From: Actinomycetes bacterium
Lineage (GTDB): Bacteria; Actinomycetota; Actinomycetes; Mycobacteriales; Mycobacteriaceae
Direction of reading: 5' to 3'
Assembly: GCA_029780675.1 (NCBI GenBank)
Contig: JAKOYE010000255.1
Location: 1 to 64,000 of the forward strand
DNA length: 64,000 nt
The translations under genes were made by a program, and so were the position numbers. Each line of letters opens with the position of its first letter. Within the stretch, counting starts at the first letter, position 1. Positions 19,685 through 29,657 of this stretch are shown in pieces. The notes under the pieces were generated by a model, which was not told the DNA's origin, made no database searches, and saw only the letters and a program-made list of their open reading frames with translations.

Positions 19685-20086
19685 CTACCCGTTGAAAGCG
19701 CGGCCGGCGTTGCGTGAGCCCAGGGAGAACACCCAGCCGACCAGGGACAGGATGATCGCCGCCCAGATCGCCGTCCACCAGAACCGGTCGATGTACAGAC
19801 CCCAGTGCGTGGTGTGCTCGGTGATCCAGGCGGTGATCCACAACATCAGCGCATTGATGACGACGTGGAACAGCCCCAGGGTGAGGATGTACAGCGGAAT
19901 CGACACGATCTGGACGACCGGCTTGATGATCGCGTTGACCAGACCGAAGATCGCCGCGACGACGAGGACGATGCCGATTCGCTCCAGCGGGGTGTCGCCG
20001 CCGACGAATCTGATCCCGGGCACGATCAACGTGACCACCCACAGCGCAAGACCGACGACCGCGGTGCGGAGCAAAAACGATCCCAT
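19685..20086 (-). CDS. Phage-holin-family (Phage_holin_4_2-like) membrane protein
   Basis: 133 residues with four predicted membrane helices (FLLRTAVVGLALWVVTLIVPG; IGIVLVVAAIFGLVNAIIKP; a Leu/Ile-rich third; WTAIWAAIILSLVGWVFSLG) and the family pattern FGLVNAIIKPVVQIVSIPL. Such proteins are common in actinobacteria and are chromosomal, not prophage parts; role unknown. ATG 20086 (MGSFLLR) chosen as it fits the family start. Confidence 0.85.
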   Translation of the reverse strand: MGSFLLRTAVVGLALWVVTLIVPGIRFVGGDTPLERIGIVLVVAAIFGLVNAIIKPVVQIVSIPLYILTLGLFHVVINALMLWITAWITEHTTHWGLYIDRFWWTAIWAAIILSLVGWVFSLGSRNAGRAFNG

Positions 20087-20103
20087 TGCAGGATCTTCCC
20101 ACG

Positions 20104-21342
20104 TTATGGCGCAGAAGCGAATGTGTTCTCGAGCCAGTCGAACACCACGGCATTCGACAGCGTGAGATTGCCCAATTGACAATGCGTGTCGGCGCCCTCG
20201 GACGCGGTGAACATCCGGGACGTCACCGGGGTGGCGCAGCCCCGAACGAACGCATCGAATTGCCGCATCGGCTCGCCGCCCTCCCCGGTGCCCGCCAGAG
20301 CCAGGGCCGGACAGCTGATCCCAGACGGATCGACGACGAAGTTCCGCAGGTATGCGAACGTCCCCAGGAACGTCGATTGCCCGAACCGGCGGATCAGGGA
20401 ACGCGACATCTCCTTGATCTGGTGGGGCATTTCGTCATCGGGGATTCCGTCGATATCAGCGAGGCTGAAATCGTCCTCCGGCTTCAGCACCTCCTCGGGG
20501 TCACCGCCCATCCCGGCGACGAACGAGGCCATGTATGCGCGGAGGTCGATGATGGGGGAATTCGCCACCAGTGCACGGATCCGGGGTTCGTGCGCCGCCG
20601 CCCGGGAGGCGAAATAGCCTCCGAAGCTGATCCCCAGCAGGGCCAGACATTCGGCATCGGTCTGCGGGAAGCCTGCAGCGAGATCGATCCACGCCGACAA
20701 CCAGCTTTCGGTGTCGGGAACGAAGTGGGTGTCGGGTTCGGTTCGCGCGGTGTCCATCTGACCAGGGCCGCAGACCAACAGCACACGCCAGCCACGTTGC
20801 AGGGCCGCCGCGCCGACCTGGAAGTACGTCTCCTCCAGTGTCCCGTCGAAGCCGCTGGTGGCGATCAGCGTCGGTCCGGGGACGTCACAGCCCGGTGGAA
20901 CCAGCCAGTAGCCCGGCAGCCGCTGGCCCCGCCAGGGCAGCCACATCTCCTCAAGTCGGACTGGATCGGTGCGCATGGCCGCAAGAAACGCCGCCCGGCT
21001 GGCCAGTCCGAGTTCGACGTGGCGTTGAGTCCCGAAGGGTGCGAAGTACTCCGCCGCGCGGAAACTGTTCGCCGCGTGCAGGTATCGCTGACGCGCGCTG
21101 GTGAGGTGGCCGGCCGCGCTGCAGTCCGCGGCTTCGGCGCGCTGACGCTCGGCCAGGTCGGCGAATGCGTCCGTCCAGTCGGCAGCACCTCGCCGGCGTA
21201 TCCGCGCCGCCACCGCCAGGCACTCCCCTACCGAGGCACCCCCGTAGTCGGCCGTGCCGAGTTGGCGGAGGAGTTGGAAGTCGAGTTCCGGATCGTCGAA
21301 ACCGACAACCCTGGTCGTGCTGCGCAGCGTCGTCTCCGCCAT
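20104..21342 (-). CDS. Alpha/beta hydrolase, FrsA/pseudooxynicotine-hydrolase-like
   Basis: 412 residues from ATG 21342. A helical N-terminal domain (about residues 1-130) precedes the hydrolase fold: oxyanion/strand region PTLIATSGFDGTLEETY, nucleophile elbow LLGISFGGYFASRAA, and His in SEGADTHCQLGN near the end. This plan is that of the family containing 2,6-dihydroxypseudooxynicotine hydrolase and FrsA-type proteins, which cleave C-C or ester bonds. The natural substrate is unknown. It precedes the holin-like gene by 17 bp in the same direction. Confidence 0.85.
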   Translation of the reverse strand: MAETTLRSTTRVVGFDDPELDFQLLRQLGTADYGGASVGECLAVAARIRRRGAADWTDAFADLAERQRAEAADCSAAGHLTSARQRYLHAANSFRAAEYFAPFGTQRHVELGLASRAAFLAAMRTDPVRLEEMWLPWRGQRLPGYWLVPPGCDVPGPTLIATSGFDGTLEETYFQVGAAALQRGWRVLLVCGPGQMDTARTEPDTHFVPDTESWLSAWIDLAAGFPQTDAECLALLGISFGGYFASRAAAHEPRIRALVANSPIIDLRAYMASFVAGMGGDPEEVLKPEDDFSLADIDGIPDDEMPHQIKEMSRSLIRRFGQSTFLGTFAYLRNFVVDPSGISCPALALAGTGEGGEPMRQFDAFVRGCATPVTSRMFTASEGADTHCQLGNLTLSNAVVFDWLENTFASAP

Positions 21343-21366
21343 GAATCCGAAGCTACCCCGTCCCAC

Positions 21367-22110
21367 TTATTGGCGGCCGGCGCGCAGAAGGTAGGTGTCC
21401 ATGATCCAGCCATGGCGGGCCCGGGCGGTTGCCCGTAGTTCGGCGATGCGGGCACCGACCTCCCCGACGGTGCCGGAAACCAGGATTTCCTCGGGGGTTC
21501 CCAGGTACGCCCCCCACCAGATCCGGGTGGACGGCGGGCACTCCAGAAAGGCGCAGCCCCCGTCGAGCATGACGACCGCCGTGCCCGACAACCCGTCCGC
21601 GCGCAGTTTCCGGCCGGTGGTGATGAGCACCGGTTCCCCGATCTCATTGAGGGGAATCCGATGGCGGGCGGTGAGCGCCTGGATAGCGGTGATCCCGGGC
21701 ACGACGTCGTAGCGCAGGTCGACGCGATCGGCCACCTGGTCGAGGATCCGCAGGGTGCTGTCATAGAGCGCCGGGTCACCCCAGGCCAGAAAGGCGCCCA
21801 CCCCGCCGGGTGCCAGTTCCGTCTCGATGGCGTCCGCCCACAACCGCACCCGCGCGGCGTGCCAGTCGACGACGGCGCTGGTGTAATCCCCGTCCGGGGA
21901 CCGTGGCGGATCGGGCAGTTCGACGACCCGGTAGCGCGGTTCGGAGATGAAGCGACGCAGCACCTCACGGCGCAGGCCCACGAGGTCGCCTTTGGCCTCG
22001 CCCTTGTCCGTCACGAAGAACACCTGGGTGTCGTTCATGGCCCGGATGGCCTGGGCGGTGACGTAATCCGGGTCTCCGGCCCCGATGCCGATGACGTGCA
22101 CGGTGCGCAT
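21367..22110 (-). CDS. cobF: Precorrin-6A synthase (deacetylating) CobF
   Basis: 247-residue tetrapyrrole methylase: N-terminal VIGIGAGDPDYVTAQAI, then FLAWGDPALYDSTLRIL and the SAM-binding VPGITAIQALTARHRIPL. CobF methylates C-1 of precorrin-5 with loss of the acetyl group in the aerobic B12 route. M. tuberculosis is described as lacking this gene, so its presence marks an environmental relative with a fuller pathway. The start overlaps the MFS stop as ATGA. Confidence 0.94.
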   Translation of the reverse strand: MRTVHVIGIGAGDPDYVTAQAIRAMNDTQVFFVTDKGEAKGDLVGLRREVLRRFISEPRYRVVELPDPPRSPDGDYTSAVVDWHAARVRLWADAIETELAPGGVGAFLAWGDPALYDSTLRILDQVADRVDLRYDVVPGITAIQALTARHRIPLNEIGEPVLITTGRKLRADGLSGTAVVMLDGGCAFLECPPSTRIWWGAYLGTPEEILVSGTVGEVGARIAELRATARARHGWIMDTYLLRAGRQ

Positions 22111-23318
22111 CAGCGTGCCGCCCCGGTCACCGATCGCAGCGCCCAGCGCCCGAGCAGTGCGGCCGCGAAGCAGGCTCCGACCGTGCCCGAGATGAGCAGC
22201 GGCACCTGTCCGCTCTCACCCCACAGCAGCCCGGCCCACACGCCCGCGATCAGAATCGCCAGACCGCTGCCGCCCTGGAACACGCCCTGTGCCGTCGCCT
22301 GATGGTCGGCGCCGGCCAGCGACGACACCCAGGCCTTGCCCACCCCGTCGGTACAGGCCGCGAACAGCCCGTAGACCCCGATCAGCACCCACGCCGCGGC
22401 GGGGTCGGTGGTCATTCCGAGACCGATATAGCCGACGGCGAAGAACACCAGACCGAGCCCGAAGACCGCCGATCGCGGCAGACGGTCGGCGAGCATGCCG
22501 GCCGGAAAGCTGGCCACGGCGTACACCAGGTTGTAGGTGACGTAGGCCAGGATGACCTCGACGACTCCGAAACCGATCTCGTTGAGCCGCAACAACAACA
22601 AGGCATCCGGGAAGTTGACCAGGCCGAAGCCGACGACGACGGCCGTCACCCGCCAGAATCGGCGGGGCAACTCCGCCATACCGGCCAGGATGGCTTCGCG
22701 GGTGGGCCGTGGGCCGACCCGCGGCCGTTCCCGCACCAGCAGGAGCAGCAGCACCGAGAGCACAGCCGGGATGATCGCGACGTAGAGCAGCGGTGCGATC
22801 TCGTGGTCGAGCAGTTGATAGCCCAGTAACCCGAGCAGCGGTCCGAGCACCGCACCCAGGGTGTCCATGGCGCGGTGGAACCCGAAAACCTTGCCCCGGG
22901 AACCGGGTTCGAGACCGTCAACCAACAGCGCGTCCCGCGGAACCCCACGGAGCCCCTTGCCGAGTCGGTCGACGACCCGACCGGCGAGGACGCCCGGCCA
23001 CGCGACGGCGACCGCGACGATCACCTTGCCGAGGGCGGCCATCCCGTAGCCGGTGGCGATCAGCGGTCGCTTGGCGAACCGGTCGCCGAGCGGCCCGACC
23101 GCAATCTTGGTCACCGACGCAGCGCCCTCGGCGGCCCCTTCGATGGCGCCGACCACCGCCGGCGGAGCGCCGAGCACGGTGGTGAGGTAGATCGGCAGCA
23201 GGGGATAGAGCAGTTCGCTGGCCGTGTCCTGCAGGAATGACACCGCGGACAGCACCCGGACGTTGCGGGTCAGCCATGACCCCGTGTGGTCGTTGCCTGT
23301 CACGTTCTGTCCAGTCAC
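22110..23318 (-). CDS. MFS transporter
   Basis: 402 residues with about 12 membrane helices and the MFS A-type loop GPLGDRFAKRPLIATGYG between helices 2 and 3, with GMLADRLPRSAVFGLGLV at the half-way repeat. Similar proteins are annotated only as MFS permeases; the placement between a metal P-type ATPase and cobF suggests metal or corrinoid export, which is inference. GTG 23318 overlaps the ATPase stop (GTGA); GTG 23303 is an alternative. Confidence 0.87.
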   Translation of the reverse strand: MTGQNVTGNDHTGSWLTRNVRVLSAVSFLQDTASELLYPLLPIYLTTVLGAPPAVVGAIEGAAEGAASVTKIAVGPLGDRFAKRPLIATGYGMAALGKVIVAVAVAWPGVLAGRVVDRLGKGLRGVPRDALLVDGLEPGSRGKVFGFHRAMDTLGAVLGPLLGLLGYQLLDHEIAPLLYVAIIPAVLSVLLLLLVRERPRVGPRPTREAILAGMAELPRRFWRVTAVVVGFGLVNFPDALLLLRLNEIGFGVVEVILAYVTYNLVYAVASFPAGMLADRLPRSAVFGLGLVFFAVGYIGLGMTTDPAAAWVLIGVYGLFAACTDGVGKAWVSSLAGADHQATAQGVFQGGSGLAILIAGVWAGLLWGESGQVPLLISGTVGACFAAALLGRWALRSVTGAAR

Positions 23319-25609
23319 GGCCGTTCGGGGTGGCCCGGCGCGAGGGCGAAGTAGTTCTCTTCCTCCTGTACGAAGTGCAGGCACAGCAGGGCGTGCAGAC
23401 CGTAGAGACAGGCGAGCAGGTCGTCGGACTGCTCGGCGGTCACCGAACCCGACTCCTCAGCCATCTCGCGGTGGCTGCGCAGGCGGCGGGAAAGCCGGTG
23501 GATCTCGGCGTGCATGCGGCTCATGGTGGCGGTCGCCTCGACGCCTCCCAGCGGGCCTGCCAGGGCCGGGTAGAGCGCGGCGTCCTCGGCATCCTCGTGG
23601 GGCAGCAGGGTGTCACGGAGGAAGTCGTCAGCCGCCTGCAGGGTGCGCAGCGCACCTGCCCGGTCCCCCGCCGAGATCTGCTGGGCGGCGTCGCGCAGCA
23701 TCGACAGGTCGTCGCGCATCCGGTCGTGCTCGCCGGCGAACCGGCGGACCATGGCCTCGGTGTCCGGGTTCAGCGACACCGTCCCGTCGTGGTCGGTGCG
23801 CAGCGCGCGCAAGGCGTTGAGGATCACCGCCAGGTCGATGCCCTCCTGCAGCAGGGCCCCGGCGGCCGGAGGCAGCAGTCCGACCGCGGCGAAGCCCATC
23901 GCGATCAGCGACAGCCCCATCCCGACGACCGCACTCTGCATCGCGATCCGCCGGGACCGGCGGGCGATCAGCTTGGCATCGGCGAGCCGGTCCAACCGGT
24001 CGGCGGTCAGCACGATGTCGGCGGCCTCCGAACTGGCCGTCGACCCGCGGGCCCCCATCGCGATTCCGACGTCGGCGGCGGCCAGGGCGGGCGCGTCGTT
24101 CACCCCGTCGCCCACCATGGCGGTCACCGCGCGCTCGCGTTCGGCCCGCACCCGGGCGACCTTGTCCGCCGGGCTCTGCTGCGCCGCCACCTCGTCGAGA
24201 CCCAGGACCGTGCCGATCTGCTCCGCCGGCGCCGGTCGGTCACCGGTCAGCATCACCAGCCGGGACATCCCCGCCGAACGCAGCCGCCGCAGGGTCCGCG
24301 GGGCGTCCGGCCGCAGCGGGTCGCTGAGCATGATCGCGCCGGCCAGTTCACCGTCCACCCGAACCCAGGCCACCACCGCGCCGTCGAGGGCGGCCCGGGA
24401 CAGCACCGACGCGGTCCACGGGGCGACCTCGCCGTCCAGCCCGAGATTTCCGACGTGCACCCGGTGGCCGTCGACCATCGCCGAGACACCGGTACCGGCC
24501 TCCTCGTCGACCGACGAGGGGACGACGAGCGGCAAGCCCCGCAGCCGCGCCTCCTCGACGATCGCGGCCGCCAGAACGTGCGGCGAGAGCTGGTCCGCGG
24601 AGGCCGCCAGGCCCAGCACCTCGTCCACCGTCCGTCCCGGGGCCACCACCACATCGGTTCCCCGCGGCTGTCCCGTCGTGAGGGTGCCGGTCTTGTCGAG
24701 CACCAGCGTCGTCGCCTGGCCCAATGCTTCAAGGGGTCCGCCACCGCGGACCAGAACCCCGATTCGGGACGTCCGGGACAGCCCGGAGACGATCGCCACC
24801 GGAGCGGCCAACAGCAGCGGGCACGGTGTCGCCACCACCAGCACCGCGACCGCCCGGGTCGGCGACCCGCTGATCAGCCAGGCCAGGCCGGCCACCGCCA
24901 ACGACAACGGGACGAACCAGGCCGCCACCCGGTCGGCCAGGCGGACCAGCGGCGCCGTCTCGGCGGCGGCCTGTTTGGCCAGCCGAACGATTCCGGCGTA
25001 GGTGCTGTCGGCGGCCGTGGCGGTGGCCTGCAGTTCCAGCCCACCCCCGGCGTTGACGCTGCCACTGCGCACCGACTGGCCGTGTTCGTAGCGGACGTGC
25101 AGCGGTTCCCCGGTGAGCGCGGAATCGTCGATCACGGCGTACTCCGAGTGCACCCGGCCGTCCACCGGCAGTACCTCGCCCGGACCGACCACCACGATGT
25201 CGTCGACCGCGACGGCGTCAAGGTCGATCACCTCGACGGCGTCACCGGTCCTGCGGCGCGTGGTCCGCGGCACCCGGTCGAGCAGCGCCCGCAGATCCTT
25301 GGTGGCCCGCCGTTCCGCCGCGGCATCCAGAGCCTGTCCGGTGGCCAGCATGACGGCGATCAGCGCCCCGGCCAGGTACTCCCGCACCGCCAGAGCACCC
25401 GCCAGCGACAGGACCGCCAGCACGTCGACCCCGAACCGGCCGCCACGCAATGCCGAGATCACCCACCACGTTGCGGGCAACAGCGCCGCAACGGTTCCCG
25501 CGATCCAGCAGTAGCCTGCGATCACCGGGGAACCGGCCAGCCACGCCACTGCGCCGCCGGTCAGCGCGGTCAGCGTGATGCCCAGGAGGCCCCAACGCAG
25601 GTGCGTCAT
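23315..25609 (-). CDS. P1B-5-type metal ATPase with C-terminal hemerythrin domain
   Basis: 764 residues. It lacks an N-terminal metal-binding domain. Seen are the TGE loop (ALTGEPLHV), the membrane metal motif ATPCPLLLA near residue 263, the phosphorylation site DKTGTLTTG, and GDGVNDAPALAAADVG. Residues about 620-750 form a hemerythrin four-helix domain with GEHDRM, LPHEDAEDA, MHAEIHRL and LHFVQEEENYF supplying the iron-binding His/Glu set. TPC in helix 4 plus a C-terminal hemerythrin defines the P1B-5 group; its characterised member Nia exports Ni/Fe. It heads an overlapping operon with an MFS gene and cobF. Confidence 0.9.
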   Translation of the reverse strand: MTHLRWGLLGITLTALTGGAVAWLAGSPVIAGYCWIAGTVAALLPATWWVISALRGGRFGVDVLAVLSLAGALAVREYLAGALIAVMLATGQALDAAAERRATKDLRALLDRVPRTTRRRTGDAVEVIDLDAVAVDDIVVVGPGEVLPVDGRVHSEYAVIDDSALTGEPLHVRYEHGQSVRSGSVNAGGGLELQATATAADSTYAGIVRLAKQAAAETAPLVRLADRVAAWFVPLSLAVAGLAWLISGSPTRAVAVLVVATPCPLLLAAPVAIVSGLSRTSRIGVLVRGGGPLEALGQATTLVLDKTGTLTTGQPRGTDVVVAPGRTVDEVLGLAASADQLSPHVLAAAIVEEARLRGLPLVVPSSVDEEAGTGVSAMVDGHRVHVGNLGLDGEVAPWTASVLSRAALDGAVVAWVRVDGELAGAIMLSDPLRPDAPRTLRRLRSAGMSRLVMLTGDRPAPAEQIGTVLGLDEVAAQQSPADKVARVRAERERAVTAMVGDGVNDAPALAAADVGIAMGARGSTASSEAADIVLTADRLDRLADAKLIARRSRRIAMQSAVVGMGLSLIAMGFAAVGLLPPAAGALLQEGIDLAVILNALRALRTDHDGTVSLNPDTEAMVRRFAGEHDRMRDDLSMLRDAAQQISAGDRAGALRTLQAADDFLRDTLLPHEDAEDAALYPALAGPLGGVEATATMSRMHAEIHRLSRRLRSHREMAEESGSVTAEQSDDLLACLYGLHALLCLHFVQEEENYFALAPGHPERP

Positions 25610-25675
25610 GGCGTCAGTCTGGCACTCCGCCCCGACAGCCGCGGCGGGACCGTTCCGCGGCGTACGATTCGCCGG

Positions 25676-26167
25676 GTGTCCACTCTCAACGGTCTACCGG
25701 CCCACCCACTGCTCGTTCACTTCATCGTGGTGCTCGGTCCGCTGACCGCGGTGCTGGCGATCCTGTGTGCGCTGTGGCCCGCCGCCCGGCAGCGACTGGT
25801 GTGGCCGGTGCTGGCGATGGCCGCGGCGACGGCGGTGCTGACCCCGATTGCGGCGGAAGCCGGCGAATGGCTCGAGCACAAGGTCGAGGAGACCGCCGCG
25901 CTCGAGACCCACGAACATCTGGGCAAGACGATGATCTACTTCGCCCTGGCCCTCCTGGTGGCGGCCATCCTGCTCGCGGTTCTGCATGTGCGCGAGCAAC
26001 GCGGCACACCGCTGTCGAAGGTGCTGTCGGCGGTGCTCACGGTGTTCATCGTCATCGCCGGGGTGGCCACGACGGTGCAGGTGTACCGAGTCGGGCACTC
26101 CGGAGCGGAGTCGGTGTGGGGCGACGCACTGCAACAGGGCCAACAGAGCGAAGCCGATGAGGACTGA
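25676..26167 (+). CDS. DUF2231 membrane protein
   Basis: 163 residues from GTG 25676, with four hydrophobic helices and the DUF2231 hallmark NGLPAHPLLVHFIVVLGPL at the start. A His/Glu-bearing loop (WLEHKVEETAALETHEHLG) lies between helices 2 and 3. Function unknown in the family; proposed redox or metal-linked membrane roles are unproven. It is divergent from the hemerythrin-ATPase across 66 bp, so they may share control. Confidence 0.83.
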   Translation: MSTLNGLPAHPLLVHFIVVLGPLTAVLAILCALWPAARQRLVWPVLAMAAATAVLTPIAAEAGEWLEHKVEETAALETHEHLGKTMIYFALALLVAAILLAVLHVREQRGTPLSKVLSAVLTVFIVIAGVATTVQVYRVGHSGAESVWGDALQQGQQSEADED

Positions 26168-26213
26168 CCCGGGCCCGTCAGGCTTTCGTCAGGTCTGAAC
26201 GGACAACGATAAC

Positions 26214-26227
26214 TAGAACACGTTCTA
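26214..26227. promoter_or_regulatory. KstR-like operator upstream of the 26238 oxidoreductase
   Basis: TAGAACACGTTCTA, a perfect 6-2-6 palindrome fitting TnnAACnnGTTnnA, identical to the core of the site at 5054-5067. A -10 element TATCGT (26226-26231) overlaps its right end and would place the transcription start at the GTG (26238), giving a leaderless message blocked by the repressor. Confidence 0.78.
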
Positions 26228-26237
26228 TCGTTGGCTC

Positions 26238-27110
26238 GTGCGTTTCACATTCGCCGAGGCGATGACCGACCCCAGTTACTACATCCCGCTGGCCAAGGCC
26301 GCCGAGGCCGCCGGCTACCACGGGATGACGATCCCCGACAGCGTCGCGTACCCCTTCGAGTCGGACTCGAAGTACCCCTATACCCCCGACGGCAGCCGGG
26401 AGTTCCTCGACGGCAAGGCGTTCATCGAGACCTTCATCATCACCGCCGCCCTGGGCGCGGTGACCGAGAAGTTGCACTTCAACTTCTTCGTGCTCAAGCT
26501 GCCGATTCGTCCGCCCGCCCTGGTGGCCAAACAGGCCGGATCGCTCGCCGCGCTGATCGGCAACCGGGTCGGACTCGGCGTGGGCACCAGCCCGTGGCCG
26601 GAGGACTACGACATCATGGGGGTGCCGTTCGCCAAGCGCGGCAAACGGATGGACGAGTGCATCGACATCATCCGCGGACTCACCAGCGGTGACTACTTCG
26701 AATACCACGGGGAGTTCTACGACATCCCGAAGATCAAGATGACACCGGCGCCGACCGCGCCGATCCCCATCCTCATCGGTGGTCACGCCGACGCCGCCCT
26801 GCGCCGCGCCGCCCGCAACGACGGCTGGATGCACGGGGGCGGCACCGAGGACCTCGACGACCTGCTGGCCACGTTGGCCCGCTACCGCGAGGAGGAAGGC
26901 ACCACCGACAAGGACTTCCAGATCCACGTCATCTCACTCGATGCCTACACCCCCGACGGCGTCAAACGCCTGGAGGACAAGGGCGTCACCGACGTCATCG
27001 TCGGCTTCCGCATTCCCTACATCACCGGGCCCGACACCGAACCGCTGGACAACAAGATCCGCAACCTGGAGATGTTCGCTGAGAACGTCATCGCAAAGGT
27101 GAACGGATAA
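26238..27110 (+). CDS. Luciferase-like (LLM) F420-dependent oxidoreductase, Rv0940c-like
   Basis: 290 residues, GTG start. TIM-barrel family pieces: FTFAEAMTDPSYYIPLAKAA at the start, RVGLGVGTSPWPEDYDIMGV near residue 115, PIPILIGGHADAALRRAARN near residue 180. The typical F420-binding luciferase fold is inferred; substrate unknown. The KstR-like box at its promoter points to sterol or related lipid catabolism, and Rv0940c is, as I recall, a KstR-linked gene. prpE follows 16 bp later and may be co-expressed, which would suit removal of propionate made from sterol side chains. Confidence 0.88.
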   Translation: MRFTFAEAMTDPSYYIPLAKAAEAAGYHGMTIPDSVAYPFESDSKYPYTPDGSREFLDGKAFIETFIITAALGAVTEKLHFNFFVLKLPIRPPALVAKQAGSLAALIGNRVGLGVGTSPWPEDYDIMGVPFAKRGKRMDECIDIIRGLTSGDYFEYHGEFYDIPKIKMTPAPTAPIPILIGGHADAALRRAARNDGWMHGGGTEDLDDLLATLARYREEEGTTDKDFQIHVISLDAYTPDGVKRLEDKGVTDVIVGFRIPYITGPDTEPLDNKIRNLEMFAENVIAKVNG

Positions 27111-27126
27111 TCCGCACCGCGCTACC

Positions 27127-29007
<1,881 letters not shown>

Positions 29008-29033
29008 GCGCCTCGGACCTGGGGCCGACGACG

Positions 29034-29061
29034 CGTCCCGCCACAGCCAGGTGACGGGACG
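29034..29061. terminator. Hairpin after prpE
   Basis: CGTCCCG-C-CAC and GTG-A-CGGGACG form a 10-bp stem with one mismatch and a 6-nt loop, 26 bp after the prpE stop and between convergent genes. No T run, as is common in mycobacteria. Confidence 0.45.
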
Positions 29062-29128
29062 GGCCGCAGGACGGGTGGGTTCACGCCGACGCCGCGAACC
29101 GCTCGGCAGGGATGGTTGCTGACCGGTG

Positions 29129-29326
29129 TCACGCGGCGCTGTGATTACGCCAGGTCTGCTCGTAAGCGCGTCGGGCGTCGGGGTCCTCTCGATGCTGACG
29201 AACCATCGCCCGCTCCCGCAGGATCACCGAACGCATCGTCAGTGCGATCAGCAGCACCATGATGATGGCCGGAACGATCATGAAGAGCGGAGCGAAACGC
29301 GGGTCTTCGAGGCCGATGTTGATCAT
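29129..29326 (-). CDS. Small single-helix membrane protein
   Basis: 65 residues from ATG 29326, preceded by GAGGGAACAGG. A single helix (FAPLFMIVPAIIMVLLIALTM split around residue 10-30) is followed by a charged cytosolic tail rich in Arg and Gln. I do not recognise the family. It sits alone between prpE (convergent) and ligD. Confidence 0.65.
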   Translation of the reverse strand: MINIGLEDPRFAPLFMIVPAIIMVLLIALTMRSVILRERAMVRQHREDPDARRAYEQTWRNHSAA

Positions 29327-29657
29327 GTCCTGTTCCCTCAGTGTCCTGGACGGAGGACGCCGGCGGATGCTGGCGTCACCCGGCATTCGTGGCCGGGGTC
29401 ACAGTGGATGGGAACCGAAAAGTGACCGAAACCTGACGTCGGCCAGAGAGCAGCGCTCACGAAGTATTCGCGGGCCAGGCTGGCCGCATAGCCCCGGCCA
29501 CGGACCAGGCACTCGCGGGAGTCTGGGCAGCAGGCCGGTGACGACGTCGAGTGGCGTGATCCAACGGAATTCGCGCTGAAGTGCGACAGTGTCCAAGCGA
29601 GTCAACCCGCTCAGCGGCCCTCCACGACGCGGCTGGCGAATAGCGGTGCCCCGGGAC
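29327..29657. other. Intergenic stretch without a supportable gene
   Basis: 331 bp between the small membrane protein and ligD. A 68-codon minus-strand frame (29399-29605) starts 53 bp after the ligD stop (MTRLDTVALQREFRWITP) but turns into Pro/Arg/Gly-rich sequence with no family signal. Another frame on the same strand reads ASLAREYFVSAALWPTSG, which looks protein-like but has no start. A decayed gene downstream of ligD is possible. Confidence 0.4.

Noticed and set aside
23237..26167. A 976-codon plus-strand open frame
   Set aside because: It runs antisense to the P1B-5 ATPase with low-complexity Gly/Arg/His sequence; only the last 163 codons are the real DUF2231 gene.
29399..29605. 68-codon minus-strand ORF after ligD
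   Set aside because: The sequence loses protein-like character after 25 residues and has no recognised match; kept only as a note for the gap.
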